Assembly: GCF_916619195.1 (NCBI RefSeq)
Contig: NZ_CAKAKL010000006.1
Coordinates: forward strand, 186,001-250,000
From: Inquilinus sp. Marseille-Q2685
GTDB lineage: Bacteria > Pseudomonadota > Alphaproteobacteria > DSM-16000 > Inquilinaceae
Direction of reading: 5' to 3'
Length of the DNA stretch: 64,000 nucleotides
The notes under the pieces are model-generated. The model was not told the DNA's origin, made no database searches, and was given only the letters and a program-made list of their open reading frames with translations. Shown here piece after piece: positions 55,584 to 63,905 of the stretch. Made by a program: the position numbers and the translations under genes. Positions within the stretch are counted from its first letter, which is position 1. Each line of letters opens with the position of its first letter.

Positions 55584-56441
55584 TCAGGTCGCCGCGAGCA
55601 GGATCTCCTCCGATTTCGATGGCCGGAAGCCGTCCGTCCTGCCGGCGAAATAACGCTCGGCTAGGTCTGCGGCCGAGACCGTCCGGACCTCCCGGAAGCC
55701 GGCGTCGCGGGCCAAATCCCGCATTTCCTCCGGTGCGAACATGCTGATAAAGGGTGTGCCGCTGGCCCGCGCGCCGGCCTCGGCCTTTTCGCGCCCCGGC
55801 CGCTCCTCGGGATCGGCGAGCTCCATCGGCAGGAGATAGGTCATGGCCAGGGTGGAGCCGGGGGCAAGCGCCGCGAGCTGGCGCAGCGTGGCCGCGTTCG
55901 CCTGCCGGGTCAGGTACAGGCTGACGCCGGTCGAGGCCACGACCGCCGGCCGGACCGGATCGAAGCCGGCGGCGGCCAGCCGCTCCCACCAGCTCTCGCC
56001 CGCCTCGAAATCGACCGGGACGAAGCGCAGCCCGTCCGGGATGCCGAGGCCGAGCTCGATCAGGCGTTGCCGCTTCCAGGCCTGGGTGCCGGGCTGGTCG
56101 ATCTCGAAGATGGCCAGGCCTGAAGCGACCTCCGGCCGGCGCTGGGCGAAGCTGTCCAGCCCGGCGCCGAGAATGACGTACTGGCCGACGCCGTGCCCGG
56201 CCTGCTCCACCACCAGATCCTCGATGAAGCGGGCTCGGGCCACGATCGAGGCGCGGAAGGTCCGCGTCCGCTGCGCGTCCATGTCGCCGCGGCTGCGCCA
56301 GCCCTCCTCCGGCGCCGCCAGAAGGAGGCCGACCCGGTCGTCCAGCACCGGCGGCGGCGCATCGACCTCAACATGCATCGCCCGCCACAGGGCGACCCGC
56401 ACCGCCGTGCTGTCCGGTTCCGCGATGACCTCGTGAGCCAT
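55584..56441 (-). CDS. Class I SAM-dependent methyltransferase (LCMT/PPM family)
   Basis: 285 residues. SAM-binding site QYVILGAGLDSFAQR (motif I), then IFEIDQPGTQAWKRQRL, FVPVDFEAGESWWERL and STGVSLYLTRQA. These are features of the leucine carboxyl methyltransferase-like family also seen in polyketide O-methyltransferases. Substrate unknown. It is divergent from a LysR gene that probably controls it. Confidence 0.85.
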   Translation of the reverse strand: MAHEVIAEPDSTAVRVALWRAMHVEVDAPPPVLDDRVGLLLAAPEEGWRSRGDMDAQRTRTFRASIVARARFIEDLVVEQAGHGVGQYVILGAGLDSFAQRRPEVASGLAIFEIDQPGTQAWKRQRLIELGLGIPDGLRFVPVDFEAGESWWERLAAAGFDPVRPAVVASTGVSLYLTRQANAATLRQLAALAPGSTLAMTYLLPMELADPEERPGREKAEAGARASGTPFISMFAPEEMRDLARDAGFREVRTVSAADLAERYFAGRTDGFRPSKSEEILLAAT

Positions 56442-56518
56442 GATCCTCTCCGCATCGGATGTGCCGGCACAGAGGAAATCCCGCGCGCCGCGATCTATCA
56501 AACGGATAATTTTTGTGG

Positions 56519-56539
56519 CAGTGATTGGTAGGATCACTG
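56519..56539. promoter_or_regulatory. LysR operator between the methyltransferase and its regulator
   Basis: CAGTGAT (56519-56525) and ATCACTG (56533-56539) are perfect 7-base inverted copies with a 7-base spacer. They lie 15 bp before the LysR ATG and 78 bp upstream of the methyltransferase ATG, the normal place for a LysR site. Confidence 0.6.
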
Positions 56540-56553
56540 AATGGAGCAGTCGG

Positions 56554-57423
56554 ATGGAGCTGCGCCAGCTCGCGCATTTCCTTGCGGTGGTCGAGGAGCG
56601 GCACTTCACCCGCGCGGCCCGTCGGGTGCATCTGACCCAATCCAGCCTGTCGGCGTCGATCCGGGCGCTGGAGCGGGAGCTCGACAGCGAGCTGTTCGTC
56701 CGCAGCACCCGCAACGTCGAGGTCACCGAGGCAGGGCGGGCCCTGCTGCCGCATGCCCGGCAGGCGCTGGCGGCGGCGGAGGCAGGCCGCGACGCTGTCG
56801 CCGGGGTCCACGGGCTGCTGCGTGGCCAGTTGGCGATCGGCATGATCCAGACCTTCGGGCTGATCCCCCTGCCCGCCCTGCTGACCCGCTATCATCGCCT
56901 GCACCCCGGCGTGACGCTGCGGCTGCGCCACGGCAGCGCCGGATCGCTGGTCACCGCCGTCGCCCAGGGCGAGCTGGAACTGGCGTTCGTCGACCACCCA
57001 CTGGGCCACCATTCGGACCGTGTCACCGTTCTCTCCCTGGGCCGGGAGGCTCTGGTCCTGGCCGTTGCCGCCGGAGACTCGCTCGCCGCCCGGCGCCAAC
57101 AGCGCCTGGCCGGGTTGGCCGACCGCGACTTCGTCGAATACCGACCCGACTCGGCCCTCCGCGCCACCATCGACGCCGCCTGCCGTGAGGCCGGGCTGGA
57201 GCGCCGGATTCGCTGCGAGGCGGATACCGTCGGCGATCTGGTGGAGTTGGTCGCGCAGGGATTCGGCGTCGCCCTGCTGCCGCCTTTGGCCCTGTCGCCG
57301 GCGGGCGAGCGGGTCGTCGGCATCGCCACCGATCCGCCGATCCGCCGCGAGATCGCCGTCGTCTCCGCCGCCGACCGCCCGCCGACCCCGGCCGCTGCCG
57401 CGCTGCTCGATCTTCTCCCCTAG
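56554..57423 (+). CDS. LysR-family regulator (CynR/CbbR-like)
   Basis: 289 residues. HTH: MELRQLAHFLAVVEERHFTR, then RRVHLTQSSLSASIRALERELDSELFVR. Start at 56554 (MELRQLAHF), the conserved LysR beginning; a longer frame covers the operator. Its stop shares CTAG with the convergent MFS stop. Confidence 0.9.
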   Translation: MELRQLAHFLAVVEERHFTRAARRVHLTQSSLSASIRALERELDSELFVRSTRNVEVTEAGRALLPHARQALAAAEAGRDAVAGVHGLLRGQLAIGMIQTFGLIPLPALLTRYHRLHPGVTLRLRHGSAGSLVTAVAQGELELAFVDHPLGHHSDRVTVLSLGREALVLAVAAGDSLAARRQQRLAGLADRDFVEYRPDSALRATIDAACREAGLERRIRCEADTVGDLVELVAQGFGVALLPPLALSPAGERVVGIATDPPIRREIAVVSAADRPPTPAAAALLDLLP

Positions 57424-58616
57424 CCCCGGAACACCGGCCGCAGGGCCACGGCGACCGTGAGAGCGAGCAGTCCGGCGACCGCGACCGGGACCGCCGCCGC
57501 CGGCCAGCCGGCGGCGTCGACCACTCCGCCGACCGCCACCGGCCCGATCACCTGGCCGAGATTGCTGCCCTGCATGGTCAAGCCGAGCGTCATCGGCCCC
57601 AGGCCCGGCTTCGGCGCCACCAGCGCCGCGGCGCCCAGCACCGTGGCCGGCAGCAGCCCGCCGACCCCGGAGAAGACGACACAGAGCAGGAACACCACCG
57701 GCGGCGGCAGGGGCAGGGCGAAGACGGCGATGCCCGTCAGGGTCATGACCGTGGCAGCGGTGGCGATCAGCACCCAACGGGCCGCGCCGCGCCCGAGCAG
57801 CAGGCCGGCGGCGAGGTTGCCCAGGACATTGGCACCGACCGCGACGGCGCTGAGCGCGCCGGCCGCGGCGACGGCCACGCCCATCCGGTCCATCAGCAGC
57901 ACCGGCAGGAAGCTGGCGAGGGCGAAGTACAGCAGGCTGTAGAGCACGAAGGCCGAGGCCAGCAGCAGCGGCCCGCGCGAGGTCGCGGTCAGCGCTGCGT
58001 CACGGCCAATCGCGCGCCATGATGGGCCGTCTTCCGTCGCAGCCTGCGTCCGAACAGAGACAAGCAGCAGCAGGACGAAGGCACCGGCCAGCACGGCATT
58101 GGCGAGCCAGAACGGGCGCCAGCCCTGCAACGAGGCGCCGAGCAGCAGCGCGATCGCCATTCCGGCCGGCATGAAGGCGCTCCAGATCCCGAAGGCGAGG
58201 TCACGGTCCGGCGCGGCGACGATGCGCTGCAGCAGAGCCGGCGCCGCGACCACGACCAAAAGGAAGCCCAGCCCCTCGACGATCCGGGTGCCGAGCAACA
58301 GCGGGAAGCTCCCCGCCATCGATCCGACGACGCTGCCCAGCGCCAGGGCAGCGAGGCCGAGCGCCAGCAGCCGGCGGTCGCCGAACCGGGCCACCGCCGC
58401 GCCGGCCGGGATGCCCCCGACCACGCCGAGCAGAGCGAAGACCGACATGATCCAGCCGGCCGCCTCCAGCCCCAGGCCAAACTCGGCCTGCAGGCCCGGC
58501 AGGGCGATGGCGCCCTTGCCGACCTGCAGCGCCGCGACCACGCCGGAGGCGACGACCACGGCCACCGCGGCCCAGCGGGTCGGCGTCGCCTCGGCCCGTG
58601 CGAACGCTGCGGTCAC
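57420..58616 (-). CDS. MFS transporter (CynX/NimT-like)
   Basis: 398 residues with about twelve helices, from a GTG that overlaps the FMN reductase stop (GTGA). GWIMSVFALLGVVGGIPAGA and ARFGDRRLLALGLAAL are the first-loop motifs. Substrate unknown. It forms an operon with the reductase. Confidence 0.83.
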   Translation of the reverse strand: MTAAFARAEATPTRWAAVAVVVASGVVAALQVGKGAIALPGLQAEFGLGLEAAGWIMSVFALLGVVGGIPAGAAVARFGDRRLLALGLAALALGSVVGSMAGSFPLLLGTRIVEGLGFLLVVVAAPALLQRIVAAPDRDLAFGIWSAFMPAGMAIALLLGASLQGWRPFWLANAVLAGAFVLLLLVSVRTQAATEDGPSWRAIGRDAALTATSRGPLLLASAFVLYSLLYFALASFLPVLLMDRMGVAVAAAGALSAVAVGANVLGNLAAGLLLGRGAARWVLIATAATVMTLTGIAVFALPLPPPVVFLLCVVFSGVGGLLPATVLGAAALVAPKPGLGPMTLGLTMQGSNLGQVIGPVAVGGVVDAAGWPAAAVPVAVAGLLALTVAVALRPVFRG

Positions 58617-59197
58617 GCCGCGGACTCCCGGATCGGCGCGCTGGCCTGGATCGTGTGGGTCCAGTGCACCAGGCGCTGCAGCATCCGGGCCAGGATCGCC
58701 CGCGTCGGCTCGTCGGTCAGGTGCAACGCCTCGTCGAACTTCTCCGCGGCGCGGCCGACGAAGATCTCCGGCTGGTTCAGCACATGCAGGCCGGTGGTGA
58801 TCGCCACATCGCGCAGATGCAGCTGCGCCCGCACCGTGCCCATCCCGGCCGAGGCGCCGAGGATGGCCACCGGCTTGCCGACCAGCACCGAGGCGCCGTA
58901 GGGGCGGGACGCCCAGTCCAGCGCGTTCTTCAGCGCCGGCGCGATCGAGTAGTTGTATTCCGGCACGGCCAGCAGCAGCGCGTCGGCCGCCTCGATCTTC
59001 GCCTTCAGCGCCTGCACCGAGGCGGGGAGGCCCTCGGCCTCGACATCCTCGTTGAAGAAGGGCAGGTCGTGCAGCGGGTGGATCTCCAGCGCGGCATCGG
59101 CGGGCAGCAGCTCGCCCGCGGCGCGCAGCAGCGCCGTGTTCAGCGAAGCCCGGCGCAGGCTGCCGGACAGGCCAAGGATGCGGATCGGGTCGGACAT
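58613..59197 (-). CDS. NADPH-dependent FMN reductase family protein
   Basis: 194 residues, flavodoxin-like fold. FMN-phosphate loop GLSGSLRRASLNTALLR, and VPEYNYSIAPALKNALDW is the family signature around the flavin. It reduces quinones, azo dyes or chromate in relatives. Start at 59197 (MSDPIRILG). It is coupled to the MFS gene downstream and lies under a multi-half-site operator. Confidence 0.92.
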   Translation of the reverse strand: MSDPIRILGLSGSLRRASLNTALLRAAGELLPADAALEIHPLHDLPFFNEDVEAEGLPASVQALKAKIEAADALLLAVPEYNYSIAPALKNALDWASRPYGASVLVGKPVAILGASAGMGTVRAQLHLRDVAITTGLHVLNQPEIFVGRAAEKFDEALHLTDEPTRAILARMLQRLVHWTHTIQASAPIRESAA

Positions 59198-59283
59198 GGC
59201 ACGCCTCTTCCCAGTTGAACGGCGCCGCTCGCGGTGCCGGATCGGATTTGGGCAGGAACGCGCTCTCCGCACATCGGCGAGAC

Positions 59284-59312
59284 TCGTATGATCCTCATAC
59301 GAATTCGTATAG
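59284..59312. promoter_or_regulatory. Multiple CGTAT half-sites upstream of the FMN reductase
   Basis: TCGTATGA-TCC-TCATACGA (59284-59302) is a perfect 8-bp inverted repeat, and ATACGAATTCGTAT (59297-59310) is a perfect 14-base palindrome sharing its middle half-site. It ends at the LysR stop. TTCGTATAG (59304-59312) recurs before the LysR gene. Confidence 0.65.
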
Positions 59313-60200
59313 CTATGGATTCAACTCGCGGGCTTGAGCCTTCAGCTCGGCGACCGTGAAGTCGATGAAGGCGCGGATACGGGGCGAGTCGCGGAGGTCG
59401 GCATGCACCCCCATCCGCACCGCGTGCAGCGGCGCCGGCAGCGGCGGGTCCAGACGCCGGAGCCCACGGTTGGCGTCGCCCAGCAGGCGCGGCAGCACCG
59501 CCATCGCCGCGCCGGCCGCGGCCGCCGCCATCTGCGAGGTGAGGCCGCTGGTGCGCAGGATCACCCGGGCTTCGGGCGCGATCGTCCGCAGCCAGGTCGC
59601 CTGCACCGATTTGGCGGCGAAGTCGTACATCGTCACCACCGCATGACCGGCGCAGCCGGCGGCAAAGTCCGGCTCGCCGCGGCGGTCGAAATAGGCGGGC
59701 GAGGCGTAGAGGCCGTAGCCGATCTCCGCCACCTTGCGCTCGACCAGATCCTCCTGCTCGAAGGGGACGAAGCGGAAGGCGACATCGGCCTCACGCCGGG
59801 ACAGGTTGAACAGCCGCGGCTCGTTCAGCAGCTCCAGCGCCACCAGCGGATGCAGCGCCCCGAACCGGGCCATGATCGGGGCGATCACGTAGTCGCCCAG
59901 CCAGTCGAGGCTGGTCACGGAGATGGCGCCCTGCAGGCCGGTGTCGCGCGCGGCTATCCGGCGCTCGACCGCCAGCGCCCCTTCCTCCATCCGCTGCAGC
60001 CCGTCGACCAGCGCGGCGCAGAGCGGCGTCGGCGATAGCCCCCCGGCCGAGCGCTCGAACAGCTTGACGCCGATCCGGCGTTCCAGCCCGTCCAGCCGCC
60101 GGCTGACGGTCGGCTGGGTGGTGCGCAGGGCCCGCGCCGCGGCGCTGAGCGAGCCGTGCCGGGCCACGGCGAAGGCGATCTTGAGGTCGTCCCAATCCAT
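59313..60200 (-). CDS. LysR-family regulator of the reductase operon
   Basis: About 295 residues from ATG 60200 (MDWDDLKIAFAVARHG); ATG 60230 would add 10. HTH: ARALRTTQPTVSRRLDGLERRIGVKLFER. The shared motif just upstream supports the shorter start. It likely activates or represses both itself and the FMN reductase-MFS genes downstream. Confidence 0.88.
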   Translation of the reverse strand: MDWDDLKIAFAVARHGSLSAAARALRTTQPTVSRRLDGLERRIGVKLFERSAGGLSPTPLCAALVDGLQRMEEGALAVERRIAARDTGLQGAISVTSLDWLGDYVIAPIMARFGALHPLVALELLNEPRLFNLSRREADVAFRFVPFEQEDLVERKVAEIGYGLYASPAYFDRRGEPDFAAGCAGHAVVTMYDFAAKSVQATWLRTIAPEARVILRTSGLTSQMAAAAAGAAMAVLPRLLGDANRGLRRLDPPLPAPLHAVRMGVHADLRDSPRIRAFIDFTVAELKAQARELNP

Positions 60201-60230
60201 GAGAGATGGACTCCGGCGGGCGAAGTCCAT

Positions 60231-60239
60231 CTATACGAA
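60231..60239 (-). promoter_or_regulatory. Second TTCGTATAG site, before the LysR gene
   Basis: CTATACGAA on the plus strand is the inverse of TTCGTATAG at 59304-59312. It lies 31 bp before the LysR ATG at 60200, suggesting self-regulation through the same motif. Confidence 0.45.
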
Positions 60240-60266
60240 ACCGCATGGATCCTTGACCAGAGCGTC

Positions 60267-61064
60267 CTAGCCGGCCGCTACAGTGCCGTTCAGGTGAAGC
60301 GCGAAGCCGCTGGCCTGGGGATCGCCCAGGCCGGGGCGAAGCTGCATGCTCGGAATCAGATAGTCGCCACCGTTCTGCTGCCGATAGGGAATCGGCGCGG
60401 TGGTCGCGAGCGTCCGCATCCGCTCGCGCAGCCGCTCCGCCGCGGCCTCGAATCCTGCCTGGTCGAGGCGGTCGACCCGATAGGCCACGAAGGGCGGCAG
60501 CACGTCATAGCCGGGGTAATACAGGATGCCGTGGTTGATCGGGAACAGCAGGTCGTCGATCGGCCCGTTGACCCCGCGGGCGGCGTAGTGCTCCTCCCAG
60601 CCGCCGGCGGTGACGATCAGCATCGCGCGCTTGCCTGCCAGCGTCCCCTCACCGTAGCGGTCGCCCCAGCGACTGTCGCTGTGCTCGCCGACGCCATAGG
60701 CGAAGCCGTAGGCGAACACCCGGTCGACCCAGCCCTTGAGGATGGCCGGCATGCCGAACCACCAGAGGGGAAACTGGAGGATCAAGGCATCGGCCCACAG
60801 CAGCTTCCCGATCTCGGCCTTGACATCTTCGGTCAGCGCATCGGCCTCGAAGGCCTTCTTGGAGGCCGCGACCGGTATCAGCCGCTCCCCCGGCGCCAGG
60901 GACGGAAAATCGGCGCGGTCGACCTCGGATTTCCAGCCGTCGGCATAGAGGTCGGACACCCGCACCTGATGCCCCTGGGCCTCGAGCTCCCGGACGGCGA
61001 CGTCACGGAGCGCGGCGTTGAGCGAGCCCGGTTCGGGATGGGCGAAGACAAGCAGGATTTTCAT
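60267..61064 (-). CDS. NAD(P)H dehydrogenase (quinone), NQO family
   Basis: 265 residues. Flavodoxin-like: KILLVFAHPEPGSLNAALRD, FPLWWFGMPAILKGWVDRVF (FAD-side segment) and the GGWEEHYAARG loop. NQO-type enzymes reduce quinones by two electrons. Divergent from a LysR gene, which probably controls it. Confidence 0.92.
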   Translation of the reverse strand: MKILLVFAHPEPGSLNAALRDVAVRELEAQGHQVRVSDLYADGWKSEVDRADFPSLAPGERLIPVAASKKAFEADALTEDVKAEIGKLLWADALILQFPLWWFGMPAILKGWVDRVFAYGFAYGVGEHSDSRWGDRYGEGTLAGKRAMLIVTAGGWEEHYAARGVNGPIDDLLFPINHGILYYPGYDVLPPFVAYRVDRLDQAGFEAAAERLRERMRTLATTAPIPYRQQNGGDYLIPSMQLRPGLGDPQASGFALHLNGTVAAG

Positions 61065-61157
61065 GGTCGGCGATCCTTTCAAGAGAACCGCACCTCCAGA
61101 TGGCCGGCGAGCAGCCGATCCGGTATATGTCGGGAATGAATAGGATTGTGCCGGTAA

Positions 61158-62078
61158 ATGGATAAGCCGGACGTCACGCTCGAGCGCATGCGCAGCTTCG
61201 TCCGGGTCGCCGAGCGCGGCAGCCTGTCGGCCGTCGCGCGCGAGCTCGGGATCGGCCAGTCGACGGTGACGCGGCATCTGCGCGAGCTGGAGGAGGCCGT
61301 CGGCGTGCCCCTGCTCAGCCGGACCACCCGGCGCGTTACCATGACCGACGAGGGCGGCCGCTACTATGCCGATTGCGTCCAGATCCTGCGCCTGGTCGAG
61401 CAGGCGGGCGACGAGGCGCGGGCCACGCGTGGCGCCGCGGCCGGCACGATCCGCATCTCCTGCACGGCGGCGTTCGGGGTGCTGCATGTCAGCCGGCTGA
61501 TCTTCGCCTTCCAGGACCGTTACCCCGAGATCAGCGTCGACCTCAGCCTGACCGACGAGCGCGTCGACCTGGTGCGGGAGGGGGTGGACATCGCGCTGCG
61601 CCTCGGCCCCCTCACCGACAGCTCGATGAAGCTGCGGCCCCTCGGCCGGTCGCGGCGGCTGCTGGTAGCGGCGCCGGAGTACCTGGCGGCGCGGGGCCGG
61701 CCGGCGGCGCCGCAGGACCTGGCCGGCCACGAGGGCATCCGGATGACGAACATCGCGGGCAGCGACACGCTCATCCTCGAGGGGCCGGGCGGCGAGCGCC
61801 ATGCGGTGCCCTTCGGCGGGCGGTTCCGGGTCGATCACGGGCTCGCCGCGCGCGAGGCCCTGGCCGCCGGCCGCGGCATCGCCCCGACCCATCGCTGGCT
61901 GGTCGACGACCTGCTGGCGGAGGGGCGGCTGGAGACGATCCTGCCGGGCTACGAACCGCCGCCGGTGCCCCTGAGCCTGCTGATCGTGCCGGAGCGGGCG
62001 GGCATCGCCCGGGTCCGGCTGCTGGTCGATTTCTTGGCCCGGCGGGTCGCCGACCTGCCGGGGATCGAGGCCGGCTGA
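61158..62078 (+). CDS. LysR-family regulator divergent from the quinone reductase
   Basis: 306 residues. HTH: LERMRSFVRVAERGSLSAVA, then RELGIGQSTVTRHLRELEEAVGVPLLSRTTRRVTMTDEG. It belongs to the large group that regulates neighbouring quinone reductases and aldehyde/ketone reductases. The 93-bp interval holds two copies of CCGGTAWATG (61120 and 61151). Confidence 0.9.
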   Translation: MDKPDVTLERMRSFVRVAERGSLSAVARELGIGQSTVTRHLRELEEAVGVPLLSRTTRRVTMTDEGGRYYADCVQILRLVEQAGDEARATRGAAAGTIRISCTAAFGVLHVSRLIFAFQDRYPEISVDLSLTDERVDLVREGVDIALRLGPLTDSSMKLRPLGRSRRLLVAAPEYLAARGRPAAPQDLAGHEGIRMTNIAGSDTLILEGPGGERHAVPFGGRFRVDHGLAAREALAAGRGIAPTHRWLVDDLLAEGRLETILPGYEPPPVPLSLLIVPERAGIARVRLLVDFLARRVADLPGIEAG

Positions 62079-62097
62079 CAACCCGGCCGCGAGGCCT

Positions 62098-63138
62098 TTA
62101 CGGGCAGGGGTTCGAATAGACGGTGTGGATCGATTCGATGCCGTGGATCACCTCGGGCGACAGCGTGATCTCGGCCGCGGCGATGTTGGTGCGCAGATGG
62201 TCCATCGAGGTCGCGCCGATGATCACCGAGGTCATGAACGGCCGCGACAGGGCATAGGCGATCGCCATCTGCGCCGGATCGAGGCCATGCTCGCGCGCCA
62301 GGGCGATGTAGCGCCTGGTCGCCGGCTCGGCGTTCGGCGTGTCGTAGCGCGACTTGCGCGCGTCGATGGCGCGGCGCGATCCCGGCGGCACCTGGCCGTC
62401 GAGATACTTGCCGGTCAGCGTGCCGGCGGCCAGCGGCGCGTAGCCGAGCAGGCCGACCTGCTCGCGATGGGCGCATTCGGCGAGGCCGACCTCGAAGCTG
62501 CGGTTCAGCAGGTTGTAGGGGTTCTGGATCGAGACCGGCCGCGGCAGGCCGAGGCGGTCCGACGCCTCGACGAAGCGCATCAGGCCCCACGGCGTCTCGT
62601 TCGACAGGCCGACATGGAGGATGCGGCCGGCCTTCACCTCCTCGGCCAGCGCCGCCAGCGTCTCCTCCGGCGCGACGAAGTCCTCGGCCGCGTCATGGGT
62701 GTAGCCGAGCTTGCCGAAGCTGTTCACCGAGCGGTTCGGCCAGTGCAGCTGGTACAGGTCGATCCGGTCGGTGCGCAGCCGCTTCAGGCTGGCCTCGACC
62801 GCCGCCCTGACGTTCTTCGCGTCGAGCCGCGGCTTGCCGTCGCGGATGTAGCTCAGATGCGCGCCCGGACCGGCGATCTTGGAGGCCAGGATCACCTGGT
62901 TGCGCTTGCCCGTCTTCGCGAACCAGCTGCCGATGATCTCCTCGGTCCGGCCATAGGTCTCGGCGGTCGGCGGCACGGCGTACATCTCGGCCGTGTCCCA
63001 GAAGGTGACGCCGCGGTCGAGCGCGTAGTCCATCTGGGCATGGCCCTCGGCCTCGGTGTTCTGCCGCCCCCAGGTCATGGTGCCGAGGCAGATCGCGGTG
63101 ACGTCGAGGCCGGTGCGGCCGAGCGGACGCTGTTCCAT
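62098..63138 (-). CDS. tas: NADP(H)-dependent aldo-keto reductase, Tas-like
   Basis: 346 residues, the exact length of E. coli Tas. The catalytic tetrad is seen as Asp and Tyr in FWDTAEMYAV, Lys in ILASKIAG and His in YQLHWPNR. GLGTMTWG-like start (CLGTMTWGRQN) and SVIIGATSMDHLRTNI cofactor segment. It reduces aldehydes or ketones. Confidence 0.92.
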   Translation of the reverse strand: MEQRPLGRTGLDVTAICLGTMTWGRQNTEAEGHAQMDYALDRGVTFWDTAEMYAVPPTAETYGRTEEIIGSWFAKTGKRNQVILASKIAGPGAHLSYIRDGKPRLDAKNVRAAVEASLKRLRTDRIDLYQLHWPNRSVNSFGKLGYTHDAAEDFVAPEETLAALAEEVKAGRILHVGLSNETPWGLMRFVEASDRLGLPRPVSIQNPYNLLNRSFEVGLAECAHREQVGLLGYAPLAAGTLTGKYLDGQVPPGSRRAIDARKSRYDTPNAEPATRRYIALAREHGLDPAQMAIAYALSRPFMTSVIIGATSMDHLRTNIAAAEITLSPEVIHGIESIHTVYSNPCP

Positions 63139-63221
63139 CAGGGGCTCCGGGAGCGGATCGTGATTGGTCGGACGATTTCGCTATAGCCGGAAACGCCGCT
63201 GGACGGAACCGCGATGCGGAC

Positions 63222-63905
63222 TCACCCGGTCCGGGCCAGACCGCTCGACCGGATCAGCTCGACCACCGCGGGGGTGATGCGCTCGACGATCGCCTTCACC
63301 CCGGCCGCGTTGGGGTGCACGCCGTCGGGCTGGTTCAGCGCCGCGACCGTGGCCACCCCGTCGAGGAAGAAGGGGTAGAGCGCCACGCCATGGGCCTTGG
63401 CCAGGTCCGGGAAGATCGGGTCGAAGGCCGCGGCATAGGACGGGCCGAGGTTGCGCGCGGACCGCATGCCGGCCAGCAGGGTCGGGATCTTCTCCTGCCC
63501 CAGCCGGGCCAGGATCTTGTCGAGATTGGCCCGGGTCACGGCCGGGTCGACGCCGCGCAGCATGTCGTTGGCGCCGAGCTCGACGATGGCGAGGTCGGGC
63601 TTGTCGGCCAGGGCCCAGTCCAGCCGGTCCAGCCCGCCGGCGGTGGTGTCGCCCGAGACGCCGCCGTTCAGCACCTTCACGTCATGGCCCTTCGCCCGCA
63701 GCGCCGCCTCGAGCTGCGGCACGAAGCCGTCGGCCTCGTCGAGGCCGAAGCCCGCGGTCAGGCTGTCGCCGAGGGCGAGGATGCGGATCGTTCCCGCCTG
63801 CGCCGGGCTCTGGATCGCGGCAACGGTGCACAGGGCCAGGAGCGCCGCATTGAAAAGGCGCCGCGCGGCGCCATCTGTCCGGAATCGGGCGAAAGGGATG
63901 CGCAT
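63222..63905 (-). CDS. tesA: SGNH esterase/thioesterase I (TesA type)
   Basis: 227 residues. Signal peptide (residues 17-38, ending SPAQAG) sends it to the periplasm. GDSL block LALGDSLTAGFG with Ser48; Gly in GGVSGDTTAGG; Asn113 in LGANDML; Asp194/His197 in DGVHPN complete SGNH. It hydrolyses acyl-CoA, lysophospholipid or aryl esters. The start codon overlaps the divergent ABC gene's start, the same arrangement as tesA-ybbA in other bacteria. Confidence 0.92.
   Translation of the reverse strand: MRIPFARFRTDGAARRLFNAALLALCTVAAIQSPAQAGTIRILALGDSLTAGFGLDEADGFVPQLEAALRAKGHDVKVLNGGVSGDTTAGGLDRLDWALADKPDLAIVELGANDMLRGVDPAVTRANLDKILARLGQEKIPTLLAGMRSARNLGPSYAAAFDPIFPDLAKAHGVALYPFFLDGVATVAALNQPDGVHPNAAGVKAIVERITPAVVELIRSSGLARTG

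Noticed and set aside
61120-61160. Direct repeat CCGGTATATG / CCGGTAAATG before the fourth LysR gene
   Set aside because: One copy includes the start codon and only ten bases are shared; too weak to call an operator.
60267-62081. Single 604-codon frame reading from antisense of the LysR gene into the quinone reductase
   Set aside because: The N-terminal part is antisense to a clear LysR gene; the reductase starts at 61064 with a normal family N-terminus.
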